The notes: generated from the sequence alone by a model not told the origin. Counted from the stretch's first letter, positions 1-5,950 are shown. The stretch is 7,034 nucleotides of DNA from Clostridia bacterium (GCA_017453085.1 JAFTKV010000279.1:1-7034), one strand, 5' to 3'. Numbers and translations are program-made.

Positions 1-1098
1 AGGAAGCGAACGGGGATTGTCCGGGGTGACCGTCACCACCGCCGCTGTGAGGGGAGCAAGCGTTGCAGCCATATCGTGGTATGCCTTGTCCTCCATCACG
101 CCGGTGAGCAGAATGACCTTTTCGTCAGGGAAATAGAGTCGGATGCTTTCCGCCGCAGCAGTCACGCCTTCCATATTATGTCCGCCGTCGTAAACGGCGA
201 TGGGGGTTTGGGAGAGACGCTCAAAGCGCGCCTTCCAGACGGCGTTTGCAAGCCCTGTGCGCACCGATTCCTCGGGGATACACCAGCCAAGGGAGCGCAG
301 GCATTCCACCGTCTCCAGGACGATAGCGGCGTTGTGAGGCTGATAGGAGCCGCGCAGCTGTACGGTCAGATCGTCGCGGTTCTTGTAGGAGAAGCGAATC
401 CCCTTTTCCAGCGAGCAATCGTGGGTTGTCAAGCGGCGATAATCGGGCGTATAGAGCGGCGCAGTCATTTCTTTGGCTTTTGCGGCAATGACCGCTCCCG
501 CGCCGTCGTGGGTGCCGCCCCAGATGACGGGAACGCCCTTCTTGATAATCCCCGCTTTCTCGGCGGCGATCGCCTCGAAGGTGTCTCCCAAAAAGGCGAC
601 GTGATCCAGCGCAATACCGGTGATCACCGATACCTCGGCGGTGTCGATAATATTGGTGCAGTCCAGTCTGCCCCCCATGCCGGTCTCCAGCACGATTATG
701 TCGCACTTCTCGCGGTAGAAATACTCAAAGGCGATGGCGGTGATCAGCTCAAACTCGGTGGGAGCGTCCTCCATCTCGTCGGAATGGCTCTTCACGTAGG
801 CGGTAATCTCCGCCAGCGTCTCGTCGGGGATAGGCTTGCCATCCACGCACATCCGCTCGTTGAAGCGTTCGATGAAAGGGGATACATAGAGCCCCGTGCG
901 GTAGCCGGCGGTACGGAGGATAGACTCCAGCATCGAGCAGGTGGAGCCCTTGCCGTTGGTGCCCGCCACGTGGACGATCTTCAGCCGGTTCTGCACGTTG
1001 CCGAGCTTCTGCATCAGCTCGCTGATCCGGGAAAGCCCGGGAACGCTTCCCTTCCAGCTGATGGAGTGAATATAAGAAAGTGCTTCTTCGTAGGTCAT
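1..1098 (-). CDS. folC: Bifunctional folylpolyglutamate synthase/dihydrofolate synthase FolC (3' end cut by window edge)
   Basis: Cytoplasmic Mur-ligase-family enzyme that uses ATP to add glutamate to dihydropteroate or tetrahydrofolate, making folates and retaining them in the cell. The reading frame is open for 366 codons from the ATG at 1098 to the left edge, so about 60 C-terminal residues are missing compared with the usual ~430. Visible family motifs are the P-loop AGTNGKGS (45-52), ETGMGGRLD (138-145), the LDH segment (164-166), EKAGIIK (180-186) including the lysine normally carbamylated, an HN pair (255-256), WKARFE (288-293) and DGGHN (304-308; usually DGAHN), which starts the C-terminal domain. 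GGAGG at 1106-1110 lies 7 bases before the ATG and fixes the start. The gene follows folT by 14 bases, so it is probably co-transcribed and under the same THF riboswitch. Nothing looks broken in the visible part. Confidence 0.95.
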   Translation of the reverse strand, partial: MTYEEALSYIHSISWKGSVPGLSRISELMQKLGNVQNRLKIVHVAGTNGKGSTCSMLESILRTAGYRTGLYVSPFIERFNERMCVDGKPIPDETLAEITAYVKSHSDEMEDAPTEFELITAIAFEYFYREKCDIIVLETGMGGRLDCTNIIDTAEVSVITGIALDHVAFLGDTFEAIAAEKAGIIKKGVPVIWGGTHDGAGAVIAAKAKEMTAPLYTPDYRRLTTHDCSLEKGIRFSYKNRDDLTVQLRGSYQPHNAAIVLETVECLRSLGWCIPEESVRTGLANAVWKARFERLSQTPIAVYDGGHNMEGVTAAAESIRLYFPDEKVILLTGVMEDKAYHDMAATLAPLTAAVVTVTPDNPRSLP

Positions 1099-1105
1099 AG
1101 GATCG

Positions 1106-1110
1106 CCTCC
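1106..1110 (-). promoter_or_regulatory. Ribosome binding site of folC
   Basis: GGAGG on the minus strand, 7 bases before the folC ATG. It lies inside the 14-base gap after the folT stop codon, which supports translation of folC from the folT transcript. Confidence 0.8.
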
Positions 1111-1112
1111 GA

Positions 1113-1637
1113 TCAGATTTGTCCGCCAACCTTGCGGCTCTCGCGGACGAAGGCACGGCTTTTCAGGAGAATGCAGAAGATTACGATCTCCGCCGCACCC
1201 AGGATGAAATAGGTGGGAATGCGCAGCACCAGCGTCGGCCACGGAGTTGCGTACCACCAGTAGATACCGATCGTTTTCACGATCATATTGCCGACGATAT
1301 GGCCGGCGTAGACTGCACAGATAAGTCTTGGCAGAAGATACCATCTTGGCGTAAGGCGGCAAATGAATCCGCAGAGTCCGCCAACCAGTGCCATGCCGAG
1401 GGTGATGACGGGATTGATCCCGAATCCACAGTAAAAGCAGCCGAGAATATCCCCCACCGCACCGGTGATCAGTCCCGCAACAGGTCCGAAGAGGATGCCC
1501 GACAATAACACGGGCGTATTCTCCAGCGACACGCGGAACCAATCCAGGTTCACCACGGCGAACCGTTTGAAGACCATGGTCATTGCCGCCAGCAGCGCAC
1601 AAAAGACCAGAGTGGACAGACGTTTGTTCAGTTTCAT
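1113..1637 (-). CDS. folT: Folate ECF transporter S component FolT
   Basis: Integral membrane substrate-binding (S) subunit of an energy-coupling-factor transporter for folate. It must combine with EcfA/EcfA' ATPases and EcfT, which are not in this window. The protein has 174 residues, the normal size, with about six hydrophobic segments. Features seen are a basic N terminus (MKLNKR), helix 1 with an AxxxA pattern (A14-A18) of the type S components use to contact EcfT, the segment ENTPVLLSGILFGP (39-52) followed by GAVGDILG (59-66), NPVITLGM (75-82), and RIPTYFILG (139-147) near the C terminus. The ATG at 1637 is chosen because AGGGAGG ends 6 bases upstream. A longer in-frame start at 1691 would read through the terminator hairpin. 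The THF riboswitch upstream independently supports folate as substrate. folC follows directly, so imported folate would be glutamylated by the product of the same operon. Confidence 0.92.
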   Translation of the reverse strand: MKLNKRLSTLVFCALLAAMTMVFKRFAVVNLDWFRVSLENTPVLLSGILFGPVAGLITGAVGDILGCFYCGFGINPVITLGMALVGGLCGFICRLTPRWYLLPRLICAVYAGHIVGNMIVKTIGIYWWYATPWPTLVLRIPTYFILGAAEIVIFCILLKSRAFVRESRKVGGQI

Positions 1638-1702
1638 AAAAAACCTCCCTTTTCTGTGCCCGCAGGCACCGATCGTCCTCGCCACGGGCACAGAAAAGGG
1701 AG
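1638..1702 (-). terminator. Intrinsic terminator in the folT leader (riboswitch expression platform)
   Basis: On the minus strand an 18-bp perfect stem pairs 1685-1702 with 1645-1662 around a 22-base loop. One G and then six T residues (1638-1643) follow and run directly into the folT ATG at 1637. This is a strong rho-independent terminator just downstream of the THF aptamer, as expected for riboswitch-controlled attenuation. In this family folate binding usually lowers expression; here that direction is inferred. Confidence 0.88.
1644..1650 (-). promoter_or_regulatory. Ribosome binding site of folT inside the terminator stem
   Basis: AGGGAGG on the minus strand, separated from the folT ATG only by six T residues. 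All but its last base lies in the 3' arm of the 18-bp hairpin, so when that hairpin forms the site is paired. The same hairpin could therefore stop transcription and also block translation of any read-through RNA. Confidence 0.75.
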
Positions 1703-1720
1703 ACCTCTTCCGTTATCCTA

Positions 1721-1835
1721 TGAAGCGGGATGCAGGACTGCCACCGCAAGCGTTCGCTTTGCCAAGCATCGCTTTTCGTTCCACCGACAACTCCCCGTCC
1801 GGCAGACACTTTACGCAGACAATCCTTACTCTTCA
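1721..1835 (-). ncRNA. Tetrahydrofolate (THF) riboswitch aptamer
   Basis: About 115 nt in the leader of folT. Compared from memory with known folT THF aptamers, the conserved blocks appear in order: AGAGTA at the 5' end, GCGTAAAGTG, a loop containing CGGGGA, ACGAA, GCGGTGG and finally TGCATCCCGC. P1 is supported by TGAAG pairing with CTTCA at the two ends. P2 is supported by AGGATTG near the 5' side pairing with CAGTCCT near the 3' side (with G-U). A hairpin TCTGCCG/CGGTGGA carries the loop whose CGGGG can pair with TCCCG of the 3' junction, matching the known pseudoknot. The fourth arm (AAGCG...CGCTT) is longer than in compact members. Position before folT-folC fits the known distribution of this class. 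The call rests on eye comparison, not a covariance-model score. Confidence 0.88.
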
Positions 1836-1851
1836 AGTGTTTGTGAATTTG

Positions 1852-1869
1852 CAAGGGATTACTCCCTTG
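1852..1869 (-). promoter_or_regulatory. Small hairpin at the 5' end of the folT leader
   Basis: CAAGGG and CCCTTG pair around a 6-base loop, only a few bases after the predicted transcription start. Its left arm plus loop contains AAGGGAG, which is also complementary to CTCCCTT at the base of the downstream terminator's 5' arm. It may stabilise the RNA 5' end or take part in an antiterminator; the sequence alone does not decide. Confidence 0.4.
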
Positions 1870-1877
1870 ATGGGATT

Positions 1878-1905
1878 ATTATAGCACTTTTTTGCAGTTT
1901 GTCAA
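1878..1905 (-). promoter_or_regulatory. Sigma-A type promoter of folT-folC
   Basis: On the minus strand a perfect TTGACA (1900-1905) and perfect TATAAT (1878-1883) are separated by 16 bases. Start of transcription is predicted near 1871, leaving about 35 nt before the THF aptamer. It is divergent from the mgsA promoter. Confidence 0.88.
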
Positions 1906-1937
1906 TAGATTTTTTCCTATATTTTACGTCCCGACCG

Positions 1938-1966
1938 TTGCAAAATTCTGTTGAATGTGTTATAAT
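1938..1966 (+). promoter_or_regulatory. Sigma-A type promoter of mgsA
   Basis: TTGCAA (1938-1943) and a perfect TATAAT (1961-1966) with the ideal 17-base spacer. Transcription should start near 1973, giving a leader of about 68 nt. The -35 boxes of this and the folT promoter are 32 bases apart, back to back. Confidence 0.8.
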
Positions 1967-1970
1967 AGTG

Positions 1971-2017
1971 AAGTAAGAGCGTTACTTTGTCGGATCTGCA
2001 TCCCGCAATCCGCAGAT
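1971..2017 (+). promoter_or_regulatory. Two short hairpins in the mgsA 5' leader
   Basis: AAGTAA (1971-1976) pairs with TTACTT (1982-1987), and ATCTGC (1994-1999) pairs with GCAGAT (2012-2017). Both lie between the promoter and the ribosome binding site (GGAGG, 2028-2032), which they leave free. No known riboswitch class was recognised; they could influence RNA stability or be chance. Confidence 0.35.
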
Positions 2018-2040
2018 TTCTATATTTGGAGGACGATACA

Positions 2041-2538
2041 ATGTACGAGAAAAACGATAATTACATCCCCCGCGTGATCGAAAAGCAGAAGAATATCGCG
2101 CTGATCGCACACGATTTCAAAAAAGCGGATCTGGTGGACTGGTGCCGCGAAAACAAAGAGATTCTGGAGCGTCACTTTTTGGTCGGCACAGGTACCACTG
2201 CCCGCATCATTTCCGAAAAGACCGGACTTCCGGTGCGCGGCTTCAACTCCGGCCCTCTCGGCGGTGACCAGCAGATCGGCGCACGCATCGTGGAAGGCAG
2301 AATCGATATGGTCATCTTCTTCTCCGACCCCCTGTCCGCACAGCCTCACGATCCTGACGTAAAGGCTCTGCTGCGAATTGCACAGGTTTACGACATCCCG
2401 ATCGCCAACAACCGTTCCACCGCTGATTTCCTCATCACCTCGGAGTATATGAACGCCGAGTACACCCACTACGTGGTGAACTTTAAGAAGAGCATCTCCG
2501 AAAGAGCAGAGACTCTTCCTGTGGACGAGCAAATTTAA
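2041..2538 (+). CDS. mgsA: Methylglyoxal synthase
   Basis: Cytoplasmic enzyme that converts dihydroxyacetone phosphate to methylglyoxal and phosphate, a bypass of lower glycolysis that relieves sugar-phosphate stress. The 165-residue product is close to the ~152 residues of the E. coli enzyme and carries its conserved blocks: IALIAHD (19-25), GTGTT (49-53, phosphate binding), SGPLGGDQQ (70-78) with the presumed catalytic Asp76, and DPL (96-98) then PHDPDVKALLR (102-112) with His103 and Asp106. These match E. coli His19, Asp71, His98 and Asp101 by alignment from memory. The ATG at 2041 is chosen because GGAGG ends 8 bases upstream; an in-frame TTG at 1987 lies in the leader hairpins and has no such site. 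It is transcribed alone, with its own promoter and terminator, and nothing nearby belongs to a methylglyoxal detoxification pathway. Confidence 0.96.
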   Translation: MYEKNDNYIPRVIEKQKNIALIAHDFKKADLVDWCRENKEILERHFLVGTGTTARIISEKTGLPVRGFNSGPLGGDQQIGARIVEGRIDMVIFFSDPLSAQPHDPDVKALLRIAQVYDIPIANNRSTADFLITSEYMNAEYTHYVVNFKKSISERAETLPVDEQI

Positions 2539-2543
2539 TCAAT

Positions 2544-2571
2544 ATCCCCCGAAATGGGGGATGTTTTCGTT
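2544..2571 (+). terminator. Intrinsic terminator of mgsA
   Basis: ATCCCCC (2544-2550) and GGGGGAT (2556-2562) form a 7-bp stem with a 5-base loop, followed by the T-rich run GTTTTCGTT. It begins 6 bases after the mgsA stop and separates mgsA from the ABC exporter gene. Confidence 0.85.
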
Positions 2572-2596
2572 AAAATATAGGTTTTGTCACAAAATA

Positions 2597-2625
2597 TTCA
2601 CAAACGTATTGTATACTGATAATTA
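2597..2625 (+). promoter_or_regulatory. Possible weak promoter of the ABC exporter gene
   Basis: TTCACA (2597-2602) and TAATTA (2620-2625) are 17 bases apart in an AT-rich stretch after the mgsA terminator. TATACT at 2612-2617 is an alternative -10 but lacks a good -35. A promoter is expected here because of the terminator upstream, but neither candidate matches consensus well. Confidence 0.35.
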
Positions 2626-2663
2626 GTTAGCAATCTAAGTATTTTCGAAAGTGAGTTGATCCT

Positions 2664-4592
2664 ATGGGTCCCGGATTTGGCCCTCCTCCCAATCACGAAA
2701 TGAACGACAAGCTCAAGGAGCCTAAACCCGAGTCGCTGAGAGAGGTGCCCGGCTATCTGGTACGGTTGATCTCGAATTTTTTCTCAAGATTATTCTACAT
2801 TGTGAAGCTGGTTTGGGAGGCACGTCCCTCTCTGCTCTTCTCCATGATGTTCATGGCACTCTTCAACGGCATTATGCCGGTCATCGGCTCGCTGATCAGT
2901 GCCAATCTAATCACTCAGCTGTCGCTGGCACTGGTGGCGTTTGCCCAGACCGGTGAGGCAGTCTCCTTCTCGGAGGTGCTGTTCCCGCTGGTGCTGCAGT
3001 TCGGCTATCTCTTTTTTAACAGCTTCGTCCATCACATCAACGGCATTGTTACGCGTCTTTCCGGAGAAATGGTCACCAATCATATCAAGGTGAAGATCAT
3101 GAAGAAGGCCAGAGAGATCGACCTTGCCTCTTTCGATATGCCCGACTTCTACGAGCGGCTGGAGAACGCTAACCGGGAAGCCGGTATGCGCCCCGTGAAT
3201 GTGCTGAACGCCACCTTCAACATCATCAGTACCATGATCAGCATCGTCAGCTTTATCGTGGTGCTCTGCGCCATTGCATGGTGGGCGCCCCTGGTGGTGA
3301 TCGTGCTGTCGGCTCCTTCTGCGATCATCAGCTTTTATTTCCGCAGAAAGAACTTCAACTATATGCGCCGCCGCTCCAAGGATCGCAGACAGATGAACTA
3401 CTACTCTAATCTGCTGGTCAACAAGGATCTGGTGAAGGAGGTGCGCCTGTTTGGGCTTTCGGATACCTTTATCTACCGATACGACGAGGTCTTCAACCGA
3501 TATTTCGGCGGTATCAAAAAGCTGATCTGGCACGAGGGTGCTTGGAACATCAGCATTTCGCTGATCACCTCCACCGTCAACTGCCTGCTCTTCCTGTTTA
3601 TTGCCAATCAGGTGCGGCTGGGCGGTATTACCGAGATCGGTAACTACTCCCTGTACACCGGTGCGCTCAACTCCATCGCCTCGGGCGTTGCCGCGCTGAT
3701 CTCCACTGTAGCGACCATCTACGAGGGCACGCTGTTTATCGACAATATGATCCTCTTTATGAACGAGGAAAAGCATATTACTCCCCTGCTGCCAGAAGGA
3801 TGTGCCACAGTCAAACGGCACTGCGGACACACGATTGAATTCCGCCACGTATCCTTCATCTATCCCGGCACTACCCGCAAGGTGCTGGATGATATCAATC
3901 TGCGCCTGGATCCCGGTGATACCGCCGTTCTGGTGGGTCTCAACGGTGCGGGCAAGACTACGCTGATCAAGCTGCTCACCCGACTCTACGATCCCACCGA
4001 GGGCGTGATCCTCTTCGACGGCAGGGACATTCGGGAATACGATCCCAAAGAGCTGTACAAGGTCTTCGGCATCATCTTTCAGGATTTTGGGAAATACGCC
4101 GTTTCGGTCACCGAGAACATCGCATTCGGTCAGATCGATAAAGAGATCACAGACGACGAGATCCGCAAGGCAGCCATTAACTCCTCTGCCGACGAATACA
4201 TTCAGAAGCTGCCCCAGCAGTACGACACGCCTCTGATGCGGTACTTCGAAAAGGAAGGCATCGAGCTGTCCATCGGTCAATGGCAGAAGCTCTCCATCGC
4301 CCGCGCCTTCTACAGCGACAGCGACATTCTGATTCTGGACGAGCCAACCGCCTCCCTCGACCCCATGGCGGAGCAGGAGATCTTCAACCAGTTCGACAAG
4401 CTTTCCGAGGATAAGACCACCGTCTTCGTCTCTCACCGCCTGTCCAGTGCCACCGCCGCCAATAAGATCATCGTGCTGGAATACGGTAAGATCATCGAGA
4501 TGGGAGATCATAAGTCGCTGATGGCCGCTCACGGAAAGTATTACGAGCTCTTCTCCACCCAGGCCAAACGATACATCTCCTCTGAGGACTAG
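2664..4592 (+). CDS. ABC exporter half-transporter (fused membrane and ATP-binding domains)
   Basis: A 642-residue type-IV (MsbA-like) ABC exporter subunit. An N-terminal glycine/proline-rich cytoplasmic tail (1-30, with GPPPNHE) precedes a membrane domain of about six helices (roughly 57-78, 105-125, 185-208, 210-226, 296-316, 330-352). The ATPase domain begins near 390: A-loop Tyr400, Walker A GLNGAGKTT (425-433), Q-loop Gln473 in IFQDF, signature LSIGQ (535-539, Ile in place of the usual Gly), Walker B ILILDE (555-560) with Glu560, D-loop SLD and switch His591. All ATPase residues are present, so it should be active, as a homodimer or with a partner encoded elsewhere. The substrate (lipid, drug or peptide) cannot be told; there is no peptidase C39 domain. 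The ATG at 2664 has only a weak site (GTGAG, 8 bases upstream). A small proline-rich ORF follows in frame right after the TAG stop. Confidence 0.93.
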   Translation: MGPGFGPPPNHEMNDKLKEPKPESLREVPGYLVRLISNFFSRLFYIVKLVWEARPSLLFSMMFMALFNGIMPVIGSLISANLITQLSLALVAFAQTGEAVSFSEVLFPLVLQFGYLFFNSFVHHINGIVTRLSGEMVTNHIKVKIMKKAREIDLASFDMPDFYERLENANREAGMRPVNVLNATFNIISTMISIVSFIVVLCAIAWWAPLVVIVLSAPSAIISFYFRRKNFNYMRRRSKDRRQMNYYSNLLVNKDLVKEVRLFGLSDTFIYRYDEVFNRYFGGIKKLIWHEGAWNISISLITSTVNCLLFLFIANQVRLGGITEIGNYSLYTGALNSIASGVAALISTVATIYEGTLFIDNMILFMNEEKHITPLLPEGCATVKRHCGHTIEFRHVSFIYPGTTRKVLDDINLRLDPGDTAVLVGLNGAGKTTLIKLLTRLYDPTEGVILFDGRDIREYDPKELYKVFGIIFQDFGKYAVSVTENIAFGQIDKEITDDEIRKAAINSSADEYIQKLPQQYDTPLMRYFEKEGIELSIGQWQKLSIARAFYSDSDILILDEPTASLDPMAEQEIFNQFDKLSEDKTTVFVSHRLSSATAANKIIVLEYGKIIEMGDHKSLMAAHGKYYELFSTQAKRYISSED

Positions 4593-4703
4593 ATGATCCG
4601 CGAGGCAAATATCGACAACCAACGGGACCGATTCCGCCCCCGGCACGACGGCAGACCTCCTCACGGATGTCCTCCCATAAATCCTCCCCCTCACAATTAC
4701 TAA
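4593..4703 (+). CDS. Candidate small proline-rich protein (36 aa) or tail of the ABC exporter
   Basis: The exporter stop TAG (4590-4592) is followed at once by ATG in the same frame, giving 36 codons to TAA at 4701-4703. The product has 8 prolines and 6 arginines, one Cys (26), and ends in NPPPHNY. Its sequence recalls the proline-rich N-terminal tail of the exporter (GPPPNHE). GAGGA at 4584-4588 lies 4 bases before the ATG, so translational coupling is possible. The ORF fills nearly all the space between the exporter stop and the terminator that starts at 4707. Three readings remain: a real small protein, a C-terminal tail cut off by a nonsense change, or stop-codon read-through. Low-complexity composition means chance is also possible. 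No function is proposed. Confidence 0.35.
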   Translation: MIREANIDNQRDRFRPRHDGRPPHGCPPINPPPHNY

Positions 4704-4706
4704 ACG

Positions 4707-4733
4707 AAAATCCCGCCTTTCGGCGGGATTTTT
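4707..4733. terminator. Bidirectional intrinsic terminator between converging genes
   Basis: AAAATCCCGCC (4707-4717) pairs with GGCGGGATTTT (4722-4732) around a TTTC loop. T residues follow on both strands, so it can end the plus-strand ABC exporter transcript and the minus-strand DUF1836 transcript, whose stop codon is at 4737-4739. Confidence 0.88.
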
Positions 4734-4736
4734 AGA

Positions 4737-5309
4737 TTAAAGCTCAAGGAAAAGCTCGTTAGCTTTGCTGCCGGCAATGGATGCAAGATAAGCGATCAAA
4801 ATGATCTTCAAGGTTGCATTCAAGCGCTGCAGTGCACCGGGAACAGGCTCGGTATACTCCGCAGTGGTTTCTGTAATGATCTGGTCCAGCTGCGCCTCAC
4901 ACTCGCACTCCTCCTCTACGTAGCGATCATAGATGGTGCAGATATAGTCGTACAGGCGAGATTCGGGAATAATATCATCGCGGGTATCTTCGATTTCACC
5001 GTTGATATAGTGGAGCAGACGATCCACGCGCTCCAGCAGCATGCAGCTGCGCAGCATATTGATGATCAGAATACGGGCAAGCTGATCCTTGGAATACTTC
5101 TTATTAACGGTATTGCTGACCCAGCCCCGCTTTACCCAGTTCTGGAGAGTAGAGCCGTCGATGCCCGAAATGTCTCGGATCTGCGTCAGCATTACGCCGC
5201 TGGAAACGTAGTAGATATTGTCCAGAAACGCCATGCCGGTCAGATTTCCCTTTTCTTCTTTCTTCAGTACGGTACCGGGAATCAGTCCGTTATCAAGCCA
5301 TAATTTCAT
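4737..5309 (-). CDS. DUF1836 family protein, putative helix-turn-helix regulator
   Basis: A 190-residue soluble protein recognised as DUF1836, a Firmicutes family of unknown function with a MerR-like DNA-binding fold. The key region is about residues 36-90: LTQIRDISGIDGSTLQNWVKRGWV looks like a helix-turn-helix with its recognition helix, and is followed by the family pattern KYSKDQLARILIIN. The rest is helical and acidic, with EEECECEAQ near 130-140, a possible dimerisation or sensing part. There is no signal peptide or ligand domain that can be named. The start is uncertain: ATG at 5309 is 11 bases from AAAGGAG (5321-5327), whereas an in-frame TTG at 5315 is 5 bases away and would add two residues. 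It is a single-gene unit with a consensus promoter and a shared terminator. DNA binding is inferred from fold resemblance; the target is unknown. Confidence 0.82.
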   Translation of the reverse strand: MKLWLDNGLIPGTVLKKEEKGNLTGMAFLDNIYYVSSGVMLTQIRDISGIDGSTLQNWVKRGWVSNTVNKKYSKDQLARILIINMLRSCMLLERVDRLLHYINGEIEDTRDDIIPESRLYDYICTIYDRYVEEECECEAQLDQIITETTAEYTEPVPGALQRLNATLKIILIAYLASIAGSKANELFLEL

Positions 5310-5320
5310 TTGCAAGTACG

Positions 5321-5327
5321 CTCCTTT
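5321..5327 (-). promoter_or_regulatory. Ribosome binding site of the DUF1836 gene
   Basis: AAAGGAG on the minus strand. Its spacing (5 bases to TTG at 5315, 11 bases to ATG at 5309) is the only evidence bearing on which start is used, and it does not settle the choice. Confidence 0.7.
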
Positions 5328-5349
5328 ACGAATTCATTTTCATGCGTAT

Positions 5350-5378
5350 ATTATAGCATACATTCACCCGATTGTCAA
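5350..5378 (-). promoter_or_regulatory. Consensus sigma-A promoter of the DUF1836 gene
   Basis: Perfect TTGACA (5373-5378) and perfect TATAAT (5350-5355) with a 17-base spacer on the minus strand. Transcription should start near 5343, leaving a short leader of about 35 nt. Confidence 0.9.
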
Positions 5379-5452
5379 GCCCTGCGCACAGATTTTTTAG
5401 TGCGTACTGTAATTCTTTTTTCGACTTGCAACCTACGGTTCCCTGCCAAACG

Positions 5453-5480
5453 AAACGGCCTTCCTTGCGGAAAGCCGTTT
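5453..5480 (-). terminator. Intrinsic terminator of the DUF4430 lipoprotein gene
   Basis: On the minus strand AAACGGCTTTCC (5469-5480) pairs with GGAAGGCCGTTT (5453-5464) around GCAA: 12 bp with one G-U. The stem's own TTT plus CGTTTGG supplies the T-rich tail. It begins 6 bases after the stop codon. The stretch from here to the DUF1836 promoter (5379-5452) shows nothing else recognisable. Confidence 0.8.
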
Positions 5481-5486
5481 GGTTGT

Positions 5487-5936
5487 TTACTTGGTATATT
5501 TGAACCAGTAGGTCGCACCGTCGGTGATAGGCGTCTTGTCCACGCCGGTCATCGCATATTCGTCGCCAATGTAGAAGGACCAGTAGCTCTGATCCACGTC
5601 GTAATCAGCGGTTTCGCCGTCCACGACCTTGACGTACAGACCGTAGTCGCCGTCCTCGCCGGAGATGAGCCCCTCTGCGACCAGTGCTGCACCGACGGTT
5701 TCGGCATAAGACTTGACCTCAAAGATTTTTTCGGTGCCGTCCGCGTGTACGACTTTGAAGGTGAAGGTCGCCTTGGCGGGCTCTTCCTTGCCATCCTTGG
5801 ATGCGGCGGTGGTGATTTCCGACGGAGTGTCGGTGCCCTCGGACGTTTCTTCGCCGCAGGCGGTGATGCCAATGCACAGGCTGAGCGTCAGCAGCAGCGC
5901 AAAGAGCATCGACAGTAGTTTAGTGGAGAATTTCAT
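5487..5936 (-). CDS. DUF4430 (transcobalamin-like) lipoprotein
   Basis: A 149-residue secreted, lipid-anchored protein. Residues 1-26 form a lipoprotein signal peptide (MKFSTK, a leucine-rich core, lipobox ITAC with the acylated Cys27). Residues 28-55 are a polar Thr/Ser/Glu-rich linker, and about 58-149 match DUF4430, the domain related to the C-terminal part of transcobalamin and intrinsic factor. The typical end block YWSFYIGDEYAMTGVDKTPI is visible, followed by DGATYWFKYT. The ATG at 5936 is chosen for the signal peptide and for AAGGA 9 bases upstream (GGGAG is closer still). Longer in-frame starts run into the leader. A cobalamin riboswitch precedes the gene, which is transcribed alone. 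A role in binding a corrinoid at the cell surface is inferred from family and riboswitch together. DUF4430 also occurs in proteins unrelated to B12, so the ligand is not proven. Confidence 0.88.
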   Translation of the reverse strand: MKFSTKLLSMLFALLLTLSLCIGITACGEETSEGTDTPSEITTAASKDGKEEPAKATFTFKVVHADGTEKIFEVKSYAETVGAALVAEGLISGEDGDYGLYVKVVDGETADYDVDQSYWSFYIGDEYAMTGVDKTPITDGATYWFKYTK

Positions 5937-5945
5937 ACTCTCCCT

Positions 5946-5950
5946 TCCTT
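5946..5950 (-). promoter_or_regulatory. Ribosome binding site of the DUF4430 gene, possibly occluded
   Basis: AAGGA in the purine-rich run AAAGAAAGGAAGGGAG, 9 bases before the ATG. The adjoining AAAGAAAG (5948-5955) is complementary to CTTTCTTT (6009-6016) upstream on the same strand. Pairing would cover part of the site and could be how the riboswitch controls translation. Confidence 0.55.

Noticed and set aside
76..1212. 378-codon plus-strand open frame across the folC region
   Set aside because: It is antisense to folC, whose minus-strand product carries all family motifs; the plus-strand translation resembles no protein and has no ribosome binding site.
1638..1691. N-terminal extension of folT (18 more residues)
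   Set aside because: It would be translated from the terminator stem, lacks its own ribosome binding site, and adds residues not typical of FolT; the ATG at 1637 has an ideal site.
1987..2040. Upstream TTG start for mgsA
   Set aside because: It lies in the leader hairpin region without a ribosome binding site, while the ATG at 2041 has GGAGG at 8 bases and gives normal MgsA length.
2907..4694. 595-codon minus-strand open frame opposite the ABC exporter
   Set aside because: The plus strand encodes an intact ABC exporter. The minus frame is a codon-bias shadow, with composition unlike a folded protein and no promoter or ribosome binding site.
5310..5918. 202-codon plus-strand open frame opposite the DUF4430 gene
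   Set aside because: It crosses a minus-strand promoter and a terminator and is antisense to a gene with a clear lipobox and domain.
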